Part shown: piece after piece, positions 34,394-42,535 of the stretch | Position numbering within the stretch: the stretch's first letter is position 1 | Layout of the letters: every line of letters starts with the position of its first letter | Source: Clostridia bacterium | Lineage (GTDB): Bacteria > Bacillota > Clostridia > Christensenellales > CAG-138 | Reading direction: 5' to 3' | Length of the DNA stretch: 64,000 bases | Assembly (NCBI GenBank): GCA_017514685.1 | Contig: JAFWJN010000001.1 | Coordinates: 1 to 64,000 of the forward strand | Position numbers and translations under genes: made by a program | Notes under the pieces: model-generated | Database searches by the model: none | What the model was told of the DNA's origin: nothing | Seen by the model: only the letters and a program-made list of their open reading frames with translations

Positions 34394-36382
34394 ATGATAA
34401 ACTCTTTTGCAGGAAAGGTCCTGCATGTAAACCTGAGCGCCGGTTCTTTTCAGATTCTATCCGTCCCCGAATCAGTATATGCAGCGGTTCTTGCCGGAAA
34501 AGGTCTGGAAGCCTGGTATCTGTACCGTCATATTCCCGCCGGTGCCGACCCTTTGGGGCCAGACAACATCCTGGCATTTGCCGCCGGAGCCTTGTGCGGA
34601 ACCGGTGCATTTCTGACCGGTCGCTGGACAGTTGCCTGCAAAAGTCCTCTGACCGGCGGGTGGGGCGATGCCAACTGCGGCGGTGTATTTGCGCCGGCAA
34701 TCAAACAGTGCGGCTATGACGCCATTTTCATTTCCGGCTGTTCTGAAAAACCCGTTTATCTTTTCTGTGATGATAAGAAAGTTGAAATCCGTGATGCCTT
34801 CTCTTACTGGGGCATGGATGCCGTTGAAGCAGAAAAAGCCCTTCACTTGGATCTGGACAGCGCCTGCCGCAAAAAGCCTTGTATCGCCTGCATCGGACAA
34901 GGGGGTGAAAAACTGTCTCTGATCTCCGGCATCTGCAATGAAGGCGGCAGGATCGCAGCCCGCAGCGGTGTCGGGGCGGTTATGGGAAGCAAAAAACTCA
35001 AAGCGGTCGTTCTCGCAGGAATGAAACCGATGCGCTGTGCAAATCCGGACGCCGTCAAAGCTCTGTCCAAAGAACTCGGAAGCAAACTGCTGAAAATGTC
35101 AATGCCCTCCGGTCTTGGATTCTTTCTCGGAATGGGCGGACGCATGATGGGACATCTTCCCTATCTTCCTTTGGATGGATCTCTTACTTCTCTCATGTTT
35201 AAGGAGTGGGGAACTCCTGCCAACACATCACTCGCCATAACGAGCGGCGACGGCCCCATCAAGAACTGGGGAGGAACCCCGCGCGACGCACGGCTGATGC
35301 CGTCCATCTTCAACCCCGAGCATATCAATAAGATCGAAACCGCCAAATATCACTGTTATTCCTGCCCCTTGGGATGCGGGGGAAAATTGAAAATTAAAGG
35401 ACGTCCATATACCACCTTTGACGAAACACACAAACCGGAATATGAGACCATTCAAGCCTTCGGTGCGCTTCTGTTAAACCGGAGCCTGGATTCCATCTAC
35501 CAGATCAACGAGCTTTTCAATCGTGCCGGAATTGACACCATTTCCGCCGGCAATACCATTGCATGGGCTATCGAATGCTATGAAAACGGTATTTTATCCA
35601 AGAATCAGACAGATGGACTGGAGTTGTCCTGGGGCAATACAGAAGCGATTCTGGCTTTGGTGCGGAAAATGATTGCCCGCGAAGGCTTTGGAGATTATCT
35701 GGCTGACGGTGTCAGAAAAGCATCCGAACGCTTTGGCGGAAAAGAATATGCCATGCACATCGGCGGACAGGAACCAGGAATGCATGACGCAAGAAACGAT
35801 CCTCAGCTGGGTATCCACTTTGTTGCGGAACCCGCCCCGGGCAAACACACGGTGGGTATGGGCATCGAATATGGAGCAATGAGCCTTTGCGATATCTGTT
35901 CCTGGGCTCCTCCTGCAAAACCTCACTCCAAGGAAGAAGATCTGGAAGATACCGAAACGATGGCTCTGATCAGTAAAGCCAATGCCTGCTATACTATGCT
36001 GACAGATGGCGCAGGCGGATGCTACTACGGGCAGATGATGGGTGTTCATATGTGGAAACTGGTAGATTATCTGAATGCGGCCGAAGGATGGCAGTATGAC
36101 GGGGACCACTACATGGAAATCGGGGAAAGAATCCAGACCCTGCGTCAGATGTTCAACATCCGGCAGGGATTTGATCCTGCATCTGTTTCCCTCCCGAAGC
36201 GTATGGCAGGAGAACCGCCGCTGCCCTCTGGTCCGTTAAAGGGAATCTCTCTTAACAATCAGACCCAGGTCCGCTCACACTGGCGTGCGTTCGGATGGGA
36301 TCCGGATACCGGGATTCCGCTTCCTGAAACAATGGAACGGCTTGGAATCAACGCTTTACTGAATGTTGAGGAAAATATATGA
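34394..36382 (+). CDS. Aldehyde:ferredoxin oxidoreductase family, AOR-1
   Basis: 662 residues, full length for the tungsten AOR family. The N-terminal domain (GKVLHVNLSAGSF, PLGPDNILAFAAGALCGTGA, SPLTGGWGDANCGG) binds the bis-pterin cofactor. YHCYSCPLGCGGK (about residue 320) gives CxxCxxxC for the [4Fe-4S] cluster, and the late DGAGGCYYG provides the fourth Cys/Asp motif. AOR enzymes interconvert aldehydes and carboxylates with ferredoxin. A dicluster ferredoxin gene overlaps its stop (ATGA). Tungsten rather than molybdenum is inferred from family and from tupABC. Confidence 0.92.
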   Translation: MINSFAGKVLHVNLSAGSFQILSVPESVYAAVLAGKGLEAWYLYRHIPAGADPLGPDNILAFAAGALCGTGAFLTGRWTVACKSPLTGGWGDANCGGVFAPAIKQCGYDAIFISGCSEKPVYLFCDDKKVEIRDAFSYWGMDAVEAEKALHLDLDSACRKKPCIACIGQGGEKLSLISGICNEGGRIAARSGVGAVMGSKKLKAVVLAGMKPMRCANPDAVKALSKELGSKLLKMSMPSGLGFFLGMGGRMMGHLPYLPLDGSLTSLMFKEWGTPANTSLAITSGDGPIKNWGGTPRDARLMPSIFNPEHINKIETAKYHCYSCPLGCGGKLKIKGRPYTTFDETHKPEYETIQAFGALLLNRSLDSIYQINELFNRAGIDTISAGNTIAWAIECYENGILSKNQTDGLELSWGNTEAILALVRKMIAREGFGDYLADGVRKASERFGGKEYAMHIGGQEPGMHDARNDPQLGIHFVAEPAPGKHTVGMGIEYGAMSLCDICSWAPPAKPHSKEEDLEDTETMALISKANACYTMLTDGAGGCYYGQMMGVHMWKLVDYLNAAEGWQYDGDHYMEIGERIQTLRQMFNIRQGFDPASVSLPKRMAGEPPLPSGPLKGISLNNQTQVRSHWRAFGWDPDTGIPLPETMERLGINALLNVEENI

Positions 36383-36600
36383 GAAAACATCCTGTTTTTA
36401 ATTATCTGAACTGCGTCAGCTGCAGCATCTGTGCGCAGGCATGCCCTGTCTCCGCTTTGGATATGAAAAAAGAAGGAAAATCGGGAAAATACCGCAATGT
36501 GTTTCCGGAACCAAACAACAGGACATGCACCGGCTGCGGTATCTGCGCCAAAGCATGTCCTATGGAAGCGATTACTATGGTGGAGGTGGAAGAAAAATGA
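36379..36600 (+). CDS. 2[4Fe-4S] ferredoxin, partner of AOR-1
   Basis: 73 residues with two CxxCxxCxxxCP motifs (CVSCSICAQACP, CTGCGICAKACP). Start and stop both overlap neighbours by four bases (ATGA), so it is tightly cotranslated with AOR-1 and the MoaD-like gene. It is probably an electron-transfer subunit or the dedicated electron carrier of AOR-1. Confidence 0.95.
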   Translation: MRKHPVFNYLNCVSCSICAQACPVSALDMKKEGKSGKYRNVFPEPNNRTCTGCGICAKACPMEAITMVEVEEK

Positions 36601-36833
36601 TCCGGGTAAAAGTATTCCCCCCGTACGGATGTGACCGCAGCGCCCTTGATGAGCGTTCCTGGATGGAAATCAAAGAAGAAAGCACCGTCAAAGACGTATT
36701 GAAAATCATTCGTTTAAATCCCATCAAGGCCAAGTTGCTCCTGGTCAGTGTCAACGGAGAACGCGTTTCTCTCTCCAGGAAACTTCAGGACGGGGATGTA
36801 ATCGGATTTATCTCCCCTGTTTCCGGAGGCTGA
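36597..36833 (+). CDS. MoaD/ThiS-like sulfur carrier, paired with AOR-1
   Basis: 78 residues from ATG 36597, which overlaps the ferredoxin stop and follows GGAGGTGGAAG. Beta-grasp pattern with TVKDVLKIIRL and the ubiquitin-like C-terminal tail SPVSGG. In the family the terminal Gly is adenylated by MoeB/ThiF and thiocarboxylated to donate sulfur to molybdopterin. One of three such genes in the window, each beside an AOR. Confidence 0.88.
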   Translation: MIRVKVFPPYGCDRSALDERSWMEIKEESTVKDVLKIIRLNPIKAKLLLVSVNGERVSLSRKLQDGDVIGFISPVSGG

Positions 36834-36840
36834 TTCTTTC

Positions 36841-37722
36841 TTACTCGCCAAAGATCTCCTGCTCCGTTACGCAGGAGTTTTTTATTTCACTCACCAGACT
36901 CTGAAGGGCATCGACCACGTGAGGGCGTATATCTCCACCGACCAAAACCAGCATCAGATCCTCTCCGACAGAAAGCGTTCCCTCATTGAGCCAGACCCTG
37001 GCATAAAAAATCCCCGGCATTTTCATCACACGGTTTACCGCTTCAGCCGTTTTTTCCGCATCGCAGGAAAACTGTACTGCTTTTACGGTCTTGTTTGTCT
37101 GCTCTCCCGAGCGCACTTTGGCCTTTGGTGTGATTCGAACTACTCCGTCGTGGAAAAGATACATACCGCAATCAGAAGCTTTTTCCGCTCTTTTTGCTTC
37201 CAAAAGCCATTCATCCAAAGAAGGTTTGATTCTGCTAATTCCCTTATCATATTGGAAATCTTGTTCGTGCCGCAAAATGAATTCTCCAATCTTTTCAGTT
37301 TCATCCCAGTTAAAACATGGGATAGTTGATTTTTTCCGAATTGCATCTGTCACAACCGCACAAAAGCAATCTTCAGAATCAGTCAATCCTTTATTGATGG
37401 ATTGTCTTTCCAACCCGATCTTTGGAATCTCCGCATCTTTAAATCCTTCCACAAAAATCATATCTGCAGTTGCATGATTCTGAATCATCTTTACGGCACA
37501 CGGAAGGTCCGGCTCCTCCGGTCCACAGATGATACACTCAGCTGCGCCGGCTTTTACCAGGCGTTCGGAATCTTTCCCTCTCTCACCGGAATCGGTTCCG
37601 TGCGCACAATGTTTGATTGCTGCTACACGTTTTCCTTTTTGGATCATGATCGGAATCAGTGCCTCCAGCAAAGATGTCTTTCCAACGCCGGACCATCCGG
37701 CAAAACCAATCAGGGGAATCAT
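36841..37722 (-). CDS. MobB-MoaE-like fusion protein
   Basis: 293 residues. N-terminal MobB-type P-loop domain (FAGWSGVGKTSLLEALIP; KRVAAIKHCAHG; MIFVEGFKD), to about 165. The C-terminal region resembles MoaE, the large molybdopterin synthase subunit (GTLSVGEDLMLVLVGGDIR, VDALQSLVSEIKNS). The usual His-Arg pair and the second catalytic Lys (WKxE) of MoaE appear to be missing (IRPH, VTEQE), so sulfur-transfer activity is uncertain. It converges on the AOR-1 operon with seven bases between stops, and its last codons hold that operon's terminator. Confidence 0.75.
   Translation of the reverse strand: MIPLIGFAGWSGVGKTSLLEALIPIMIQKGKRVAAIKHCAHGTDSGERGKDSERLVKAGAAECIICGPEEPDLPCAVKMIQNHATADMIFVEGFKDAEIPKIGLERQSINKGLTDSEDCFCAVVTDAIRKKSTIPCFNWDETEKIGEFILRHEQDFQYDKGISRIKPSLDEWLLEAKRAEKASDCGMYLFHDGVVRITPKAKVRSGEQTNKTVKAVQFSCDAEKTAEAVNRVMKMPGIFYARVWLNEGTLSVGEDLMLVLVGGDIRPHVVDALQSLVSEIKNSCVTEQEIFGE
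36856..36883 (+). terminator. Terminator of the AOR-1 operon, embedded in the convergent CDS
   Basis: CTCCTGC, eight-base loop, GCAGGAG, TTTTTT on the plus strand. It lies wholly inside the final codons of the MobB-MoaE-like gene. Confidence 0.8.
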
Positions 37723-37799
37723 TTTTCCGTCTTTTCCTTTGCCTATGATTTCTTATTAAGGGCAATATATCACGCCAGTATTTCTTTTGCAAGGAGGAC

Positions 37800-37833
37800 A
37801 AAGGCGAAGCCTTTTCGGACTTCGCCTTTTTTA
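37800..37833. terminator. Hairpin between the GPH transporter and mobB-moaE genes
   Basis: AAAGGCGAAG/CTTCGCCTTT stem with a T6 run on the plus strand but only TTTGTCC on the minus strand, the direction of both flanking genes. It could be a weak terminator or processing stem. Confidence 0.5.
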
Positions 37834-37880
37834 TTCCTATCATTTTGATAATAACAGATATTACCGAAATCTTTGCGTGT

Positions 37881-39287
37881 TTATTCGGAAACTTCCGCCT
37901 TGGCTGCTTCTTCAGCCGCATGCTTTGCACGCAGTTCTTCCATATATTTTTCTGTGAGCGGATACAGAAGGAACAGCAGTGCAGAAACCACGGACAGCCC
38001 GGCTAAGCCATAAACATACAAGCCCTTCAAACCGGCAATTCCGGCCTCAGTTGCCGCCATCGGGTCGAACTTCACGAGCAGCATACCGAACGAAGCCAGT
38101 GCTGCGCCGACAACGCTGGAAATCTGAATTGCCATGCCGCCGATTGAGAATACAAGGCCGCGCGCATGTGCACCCACGGTCAGCGCATTGTATTCACCGA
38201 TGTCCGCCATGCAGACCGGGATCAATGTGGACGAGAAGATGCCGAAGAACTGGAACAGGCACATCAGAATGATAAATGCAACGGAACTGGTTCCCGTGAA
38301 TGCAAGGGCGAGAACGCAGACTGCGGACAACAGTGTCGTCCAGACAAAGGTCGGACGCTTGCCGATCTTCTTGGCGAGAGGCTGTACGAGCATTGCGCCG
38401 AAGAACGAAATGGCATAAACAAGCATCATGTAAATCTGGGCAAGTCCCGGATTACCGAGTACGTATTGGAGATAATAGGCAAGCAATGTCCCCATGACCG
38501 TCAGAACAGCACAACGGAAAATTGCGCACACGATGAAGATCAGCATAGGACGGGTCTTGATTGTCTTGATAAAATCTCCGCCGGAAAATTTCGGCGCAGC
38601 TGCTTTCTTTGCCTTGGTAGGATCGGCAGGAACGCTGTCATACTTCTTGCAGATCACACTGACGAGGATAAAGCAGACGACCGCGATAATACCGAAGACC
38701 AAGTTAACGATGGTATAGCCGATTGGGGCGACACCGCTTGCAGTTGTGAATCCTGCAAGAATCATAGCCGAAATGCTGGCAAAGATAACACGTGCGATCG
38801 TGCCCTCCTGCGATGCAGCGGCAGTCAGTCCGACTTTATCCATCGGATTGGTGCAGATCAGGTCCATCATAGCACGGAATGCTGTCCATGAAGCGGAATA
38901 ACCTACCCAATAGATGAAGAAGAAGACACAGAACAGCACTGCAACAACTGCGGGAGCCGCATCCAGATGCAGGAACAGCAGCGTACCGCCGACACAGTAC
39001 AGGATACCTCCGACAATCATCCATCCGCGGAACTGACTTCCCTTGAACTTAATCGCGTCTGTCAGCGTACCGGCGATCGGCATGCCGAAGACCTTGATCA
39101 CTGTTGTGATCGTCGTAACCGTTGCTGCCAATGCCACGCTGAGACCCGCTACGTTTGTGAGGTAGAACGTGAGGTAGTAGGTGATATAAGTCAGGAGGAA
39201 GTTCATACCGAACTCTCCGAGACCATACCCATACCTTAAAGCAATTGACAGATTGGATTTTTTCTTGGTTTCAACCGCTTTTTCCAT
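37881..39287 (-). CDS. GPH-family (MFS_2) cation symporter
   Basis: 468 residues from ATG 39287 (AAAGGAGTATC upstream). Twelve helices with the GPH glycoside-pentoside-hexuronide:cation symporter pattern: N-terminal RYGYGLGEFGMNFLLTYITY, DAIKFKGSQFRGWMIVGG and SASWTAFRAMMDLICTNP. The lysine/alanine-rich C-tail is cytosolic. It sits 65 bases after the MoaD-like gene of AOR-2 in the same direction, so it may import that enzyme's substrate or a precursor such as a sugar or uronate. Confidence 0.88.
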   Translation of the reverse strand: MEKAVETKKKSNLSIALRYGYGLGEFGMNFLLTYITYYLTFYLTNVAGLSVALAATVTTITTVIKVFGMPIAGTLTDAIKFKGSQFRGWMIVGGILYCVGGTLLFLHLDAAPAVVAVLFCVFFFIYWVGYSASWTAFRAMMDLICTNPMDKVGLTAAASQEGTIARVIFASISAMILAGFTTASGVAPIGYTIVNLVFGIIAVVCFILVSVICKKYDSVPADPTKAKKAAAPKFSGGDFIKTIKTRPMLIFIVCAIFRCAVLTVMGTLLAYYLQYVLGNPGLAQIYMMLVYAISFFGAMLVQPLAKKIGKRPTFVWTTLLSAVCVLALAFTGTSSVAFIILMCLFQFFGIFSSTLIPVCMADIGEYNALTVGAHARGLVFSIGGMAIQISSVVGAALASFGMLLVKFDPMAATEAGIAGLKGLYVYGLAGLSVVSALLFLLYPLTEKYMEELRAKHAAEEAAKAEVSE

Positions 39288-39352
39288 ATGATACTCCTTT
39301 CCTATTTGCACGGCGGCTTAGTACCGCCAAAATTGCCATGATCCGGGCTTTT

Positions 39353-39568
39353 TCATCCACCGATAATCAGCGGAAAGATTTCCAGTTCATCTCCGTTGTT
39401 CAGAGTCTGTGTGACGCTTTCATCAATACTGCGAATACTTTTTCCGTTTAAACGGCAAATTACCGCTTCCTCTCCATAGGGGGAATACTTTTCGATCGCA
39501 TTCGCAAGCGTTGAACCGGCCGGTAATTGTCTTTTTTCACCGCATACCGTAACAGATATCTCATTCAT
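39353..39568 (-). CDS. MoaD/ThiS-like sulfur carrier, paired with AOR-2
   Basis: 71 residues, ThiS-like beta-grasp (LPAGSTLANAIEKY, AVICRLNGKSI, NNGDELEIFPLIIGG) ending in Gly-Gly. The start overlaps the AOR-2 stop by four bases. Sequence clearly different from the other two MoaD-like proteins. Confidence 0.88.
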   Translation of the reverse strand: MNEISVTVCGEKRQLPAGSTLANAIEKYSPYGEEAVICRLNGKSIRSIDESVTQTLNNGDELEIFPLIIGG

Positions 39569-41349
39569 TTCTTCTCCTCCTCTTTCTTAGGAGGTGTCGG
39601 AGGTACCGGCGGCTTCGGCGGAGTCGGCAAAGGTCCGTCCTGAATACTGCGGAAAGGCGCTTTTGTCGCTGCGGCGGGCACTTGATACATATAATTCTTT
39701 CTTCCGCCGTAGAACATATCCTGATCGTGCGTGATGCCGGCTTTTTCGTTGAATGCGTACTCCAGCTGCAAGATCGCCCGGCCATTCTGGTCGATCATCG
39801 ACATATCCGGTCCTTCAGGCATACCGGCAAGAATTCCTGCCATACGACAGATTGCAGGCCTTGCTTCCGGGTTATAGTTGACTGCAGACCATGCAAACAG
39901 ACACATGAAGCAGTCGCACGTAGCGGTAACAGCAAGTGTATAATCCGCCTGCTGCTCGGGTGTCAGATTCGGGATATAGGTCGCAGCGGAACCAGCTGTA
40001 TGATCAGCGCCCATCGGTCCGCGTTCCCAGCTTAAACCATATCCGCGGATAACCCTCGGATCATAAGCCGCGAACGCCTGCCGTTTGGAAACCGGTACTC
40101 TCTGGATCTCCTGTTTGGGAACTCCCAGCGCATCCGCAACCGCCGCACAGCCGTTTTTCAGAATCGGTCCCCACTTGGAATCCGCATCAAACATCGTGCG
40201 CACCGTGTTAATCGCTGCTTCGGCATCTCCGAATTCCATAACGCCCTGGTCCATCATAACACCGAGCGCCGTACCAATATCAATGGTGTCCATGCCGTAG
40301 TCGTCGCACAGACGGTCCAGTGTGCAGATAGCATCCGTGTCAAAAATACCCAGGTTCGAACCACACAGAGCGACAGTCTCATATTCGATGCCCGCGGACA
40401 GATAGTTTCCGTGCTGATCGCAATATTCATTTGAGCAGCGAACGATACATCCCGGCTGACACGGTATCGTGCTCTTTCCGCCGTGATCGATCAGATTTTT
40501 TCTCCACTGCGTCGTTCCGATCCTCTCCCAGTCCGGAGTGAATTCACCGCTGAAATTTTTATAAGGAAGTGCGCCCATCTTTCCAGTGGTATCAACACCG
40601 GCCGCGGAACCGTAAAGAGGCATCGTCTGTCCTGTCAATGGATTCCCTGTTACTGCCGCTACGATTTTTTTGTTCAGCTCTTTAAACTCAGCAGCCTGTT
40701 CCGGGGTCATAGGTACTTTGTATGGCGCAGCAGCCTTATCGATGACAACAGCTTTCAGATGCTTGCTTCCCATGACTGCACCCATTCCGCCTCTCGCAGC
40801 GCCGCGGCATGGAATACCGGTATTGAATTCAGAGCACATAACGGAAGAGACCAGTCCAAGATGTTCTCCTGCTATTCCGATGGCAGCTACCGCAATCTTA
40901 TCACCATATTGTTCTCTCAATGCTGTTCCTATGGGATAGGTGGTCATTCCTACATACTGGGAAGCGTCCAAAAGAGCAGGTTTCCCATCCGGATCAATAT
41001 ACAGATATACCCAGTCTTCGGACTGACCTGTAAACATGATCAGTTTGATTCCCTGATCCGTCATCCAGCGCGCAACGTTTCCGCCGGAGTTTGATTCCTT
41101 GATGCCTCCCGTTAATGGGCTCTTTGCACCGATGGAAAGACGGTTGCTGGTGGTCAGTATCGTTCCCGAAAAATAGCCTGTTGCAAAAATCAGCGGGTTA
41201 TCGGGTCCCAGCGGATCACAGGTTGGGTCACAGTAGTCGGTTAAAAATCTTGCAATAAGACCTCTGCCGCCAAAGAAACCATAATCTTTTTGGTTGAATT
41301 CTTCCTCATTAATCTCGTGTTTTGAAAGATCGATTTTTAAAATCTTCAT
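39565..41349 (-). CDS. Aldehyde:ferredoxin oxidoreductase family, AOR-2
   Basis: 594 residues from ATG 41349, six bases after GGAGG; longer starts lack a site. AOR family: KILKIDLSKHEI, YGFFGGRGLIARFL, PLGPDNPLIFATG, SPLTGGIKESNSGG. The cluster motif is CQPGCIVRC (CxxxCxxxC); late Cys in TCDCFMCLF. Unusual features are an Ala/Pro-rich C-terminal tail of about 35 residues ending in PTPPKPPVPPTPPKKEEEKK and the absence of an adjacent ferredoxin gene. It has its own TTGACA promoter and leads an operon with MoaD-like and GPH genes. Confidence 0.9.
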   Translation of the reverse strand: MKILKIDLSKHEINEEEFNQKDYGFFGGRGLIARFLTDYCDPTCDPLGPDNPLIFATGYFSGTILTTSNRLSIGAKSPLTGGIKESNSGGNVARWMTDQGIKLIMFTGQSEDWVYLYIDPDGKPALLDASQYVGMTTYPIGTALREQYGDKIAVAAIGIAGEHLGLVSSVMCSEFNTGIPCRGAARGGMGAVMGSKHLKAVVIDKAAAPYKVPMTPEQAAEFKELNKKIVAAVTGNPLTGQTMPLYGSAAGVDTTGKMGALPYKNFSGEFTPDWERIGTTQWRKNLIDHGGKSTIPCQPGCIVRCSNEYCDQHGNYLSAGIEYETVALCGSNLGIFDTDAICTLDRLCDDYGMDTIDIGTALGVMMDQGVMEFGDAEAAINTVRTMFDADSKWGPILKNGCAAVADALGVPKQEIQRVPVSKRQAFAAYDPRVIRGYGLSWERGPMGADHTAGSAATYIPNLTPEQQADYTLAVTATCDCFMCLFAWSAVNYNPEARPAICRMAGILAGMPEGPDMSMIDQNGRAILQLEYAFNEKAGITHDQDMFYGGRKNYMYQVPAAATKAPFRSIQDGPLPTPPKPPVPPTPPKKEEEKK

Positions 41350-41432
41350 GTTTTCCTCCATAGCCGATTGTCGGAATCTCCGGGTAACAAGCATCAACGA
41401 GCATCTCAACAGTTCTTCTTAATCAATTCGAA

Positions 41433-41461
41433 TTCTATAATTTTTCAAAAATGCTGTCAAA
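41433..41461 (-). promoter_or_regulatory. Promoter of the AOR-2 operon
   Basis: Minus strand: -35 TTGACA (41456-41461), 17-bp spacer, -10 TAGAAT (41433-41438). Confidence 0.75.
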
Positions 41462-41722
41462 CAAGCAGCAGTGATCATAGTTCCATTTTGTTATAACATT
41501 TACACCTTAAAAATGTGTTTTTTTGTCCTGTTCGCAAGCCGACTGAACTGTATGGAAACAAGTCTTTGATTTTACAACGTTTTTACGAATATGCCTCGAT
41601 TTTCACTATTTTTCCGAACGTTTTTTCGAATAACGGCAGAATTTCATTTACCGGAACTCCTGTTTTTTCCTTCCTCCCTTATAACTTTATTGCATATAAC
41701 TTTATTTTTTTACACCGCCTTG

Positions 41723-41752
41723 TTGACAACGGAAGCCAGCAGGTCATATACT
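41723..41752 (+). promoter_or_regulatory. Promoter of the thiF-lysR-moeA operon
   Basis: -35 TTGACA (41723-41728), 18-bp spacer, -10 TATACT (41747-41752). The AT-rich stretch 41462-41722 between the divergent promoters contains no gene; it repeats ATAACTTTATT twice near 41680-41710. Confidence 0.7.
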
Positions 41753-41826
41753 TGCCATAGAACTGTTTCCGCCAAACTGCGCACAGGCAGAATGCCCGGA
41801 AATCATAACAGTGCAGGGGGGCAAGC

Positions 41827-42507
41827 ATGATAGCGGAACGCTATTCCCGGCAGCAGAAAATCATTGGGGAAGACGGCCAGAATCTTCTTGCTGAAAAGAA
41901 GATCCTGATTGTCGGCTGCGGAGGTCTTGGTGGAAATTTGATTGAGAATATGCTCCGGATCGGCATCGGGGCCATCATTGCGGTGGATCCTGACCGGTTT
42001 GAAGAAAGCAATCTGAACCGGCAGCTATTAAGTTCAGAACCTCTTATCGGCACTTCAAAGGCAGAAGCTGCCAAGGTCAGAGCTGCTGCAGTCAACAGTT
42101 CCGTTCATTTTATTGCATTTGAAGAACCCTTCTCAAAGGATAACGCAGACAAATTGGTTGCGGGATGCGATCTGGTTCTTGACGGTCTGGATAATGTCCC
42201 CGATCGTCTTCTCCTGGAAGATATCTGTGAACAGAAGAACATTCCTCTTGTTCATGGTGCCATTTTAGGAGAACTTGTTCAGGTCGGAGTCGTTCCTCCC
42301 GGGTCTAAAATGTTGCATCATCTGTATGCAAATGCTTCCTTCGGCAGAAATTCAAAGAGCAGCATTTCCTATACGCCTGCCTGCTGCGCTGCGATTCAAT
42401 GTTCACAAGCCTTGAAACTTCTGCTCGGGCAGCGTCCTCCGCTCTGGGGCAAACTGCTGCAGATGAACCTCGCCTCTATGAGTTCCGATATCCTTTCACT
42501 CCTGTAA
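41827..42507 (+). CDS. ThiF/MoeB-family E1-like adenylyltransferase
   Basis: 226 residues. VGCGGLGGN nucleotide loop, DPDRFEESNLNRQLL, LDGLDNVPDRLLLED and the late Cys-rich YTPACCAAIQCSQAL are typical of the ThiF/MoeB superfamily. Such enzymes adenylate the C-terminal Gly of MoaD/ThiS, and three potential partners are encoded nearby. The CxxC zinc pairs of classical MoeB are not clear. GGGGG precedes the ATG. First gene of the operon with LysR and two MoeA proteins. Confidence 0.9.
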   Translation: MIAERYSRQQKIIGEDGQNLLAEKKILIVGCGGLGGNLIENMLRIGIGAIIAVDPDRFEESNLNRQLLSSEPLIGTSKAEAAKVRAAAVNSSVHFIAFEEPFSKDNADKLVAGCDLVLDGLDNVPDRLLLEDICEQKNIPLVHGAILGELVQVGVVPPGSKMLHHLYANASFGRNSKSSISYTPACCAAIQCSQALKLLLGQRPPLWGKLLQMNLASMSSDILSLL

Positions 42508-42535
42508 ATATCCTGGTTTAGTTTTCTTTTGAATT

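Noticed and set aside
37800..37833. Definite terminator of the GPH gene
   Set aside because: The stem is good, but the T-run is on the wrong strand for the flanking genes; kept only as a hairpin of uncertain role.
38166..38891. 241-residue plus-strand ORF opposite the GPH transporter
   Set aside because: It is the antisense of a clear 12-helix transporter, Cys/His/Arg-rich with no fold pattern or ribosome site.
41462..41722. Small ORFs in the AT-rich gap between AOR-2 and thiF
   Set aside because: They overlap each other and the thiF promoter, lack ribosome sites and encode low-complexity Phe/Leu-rich peptides.
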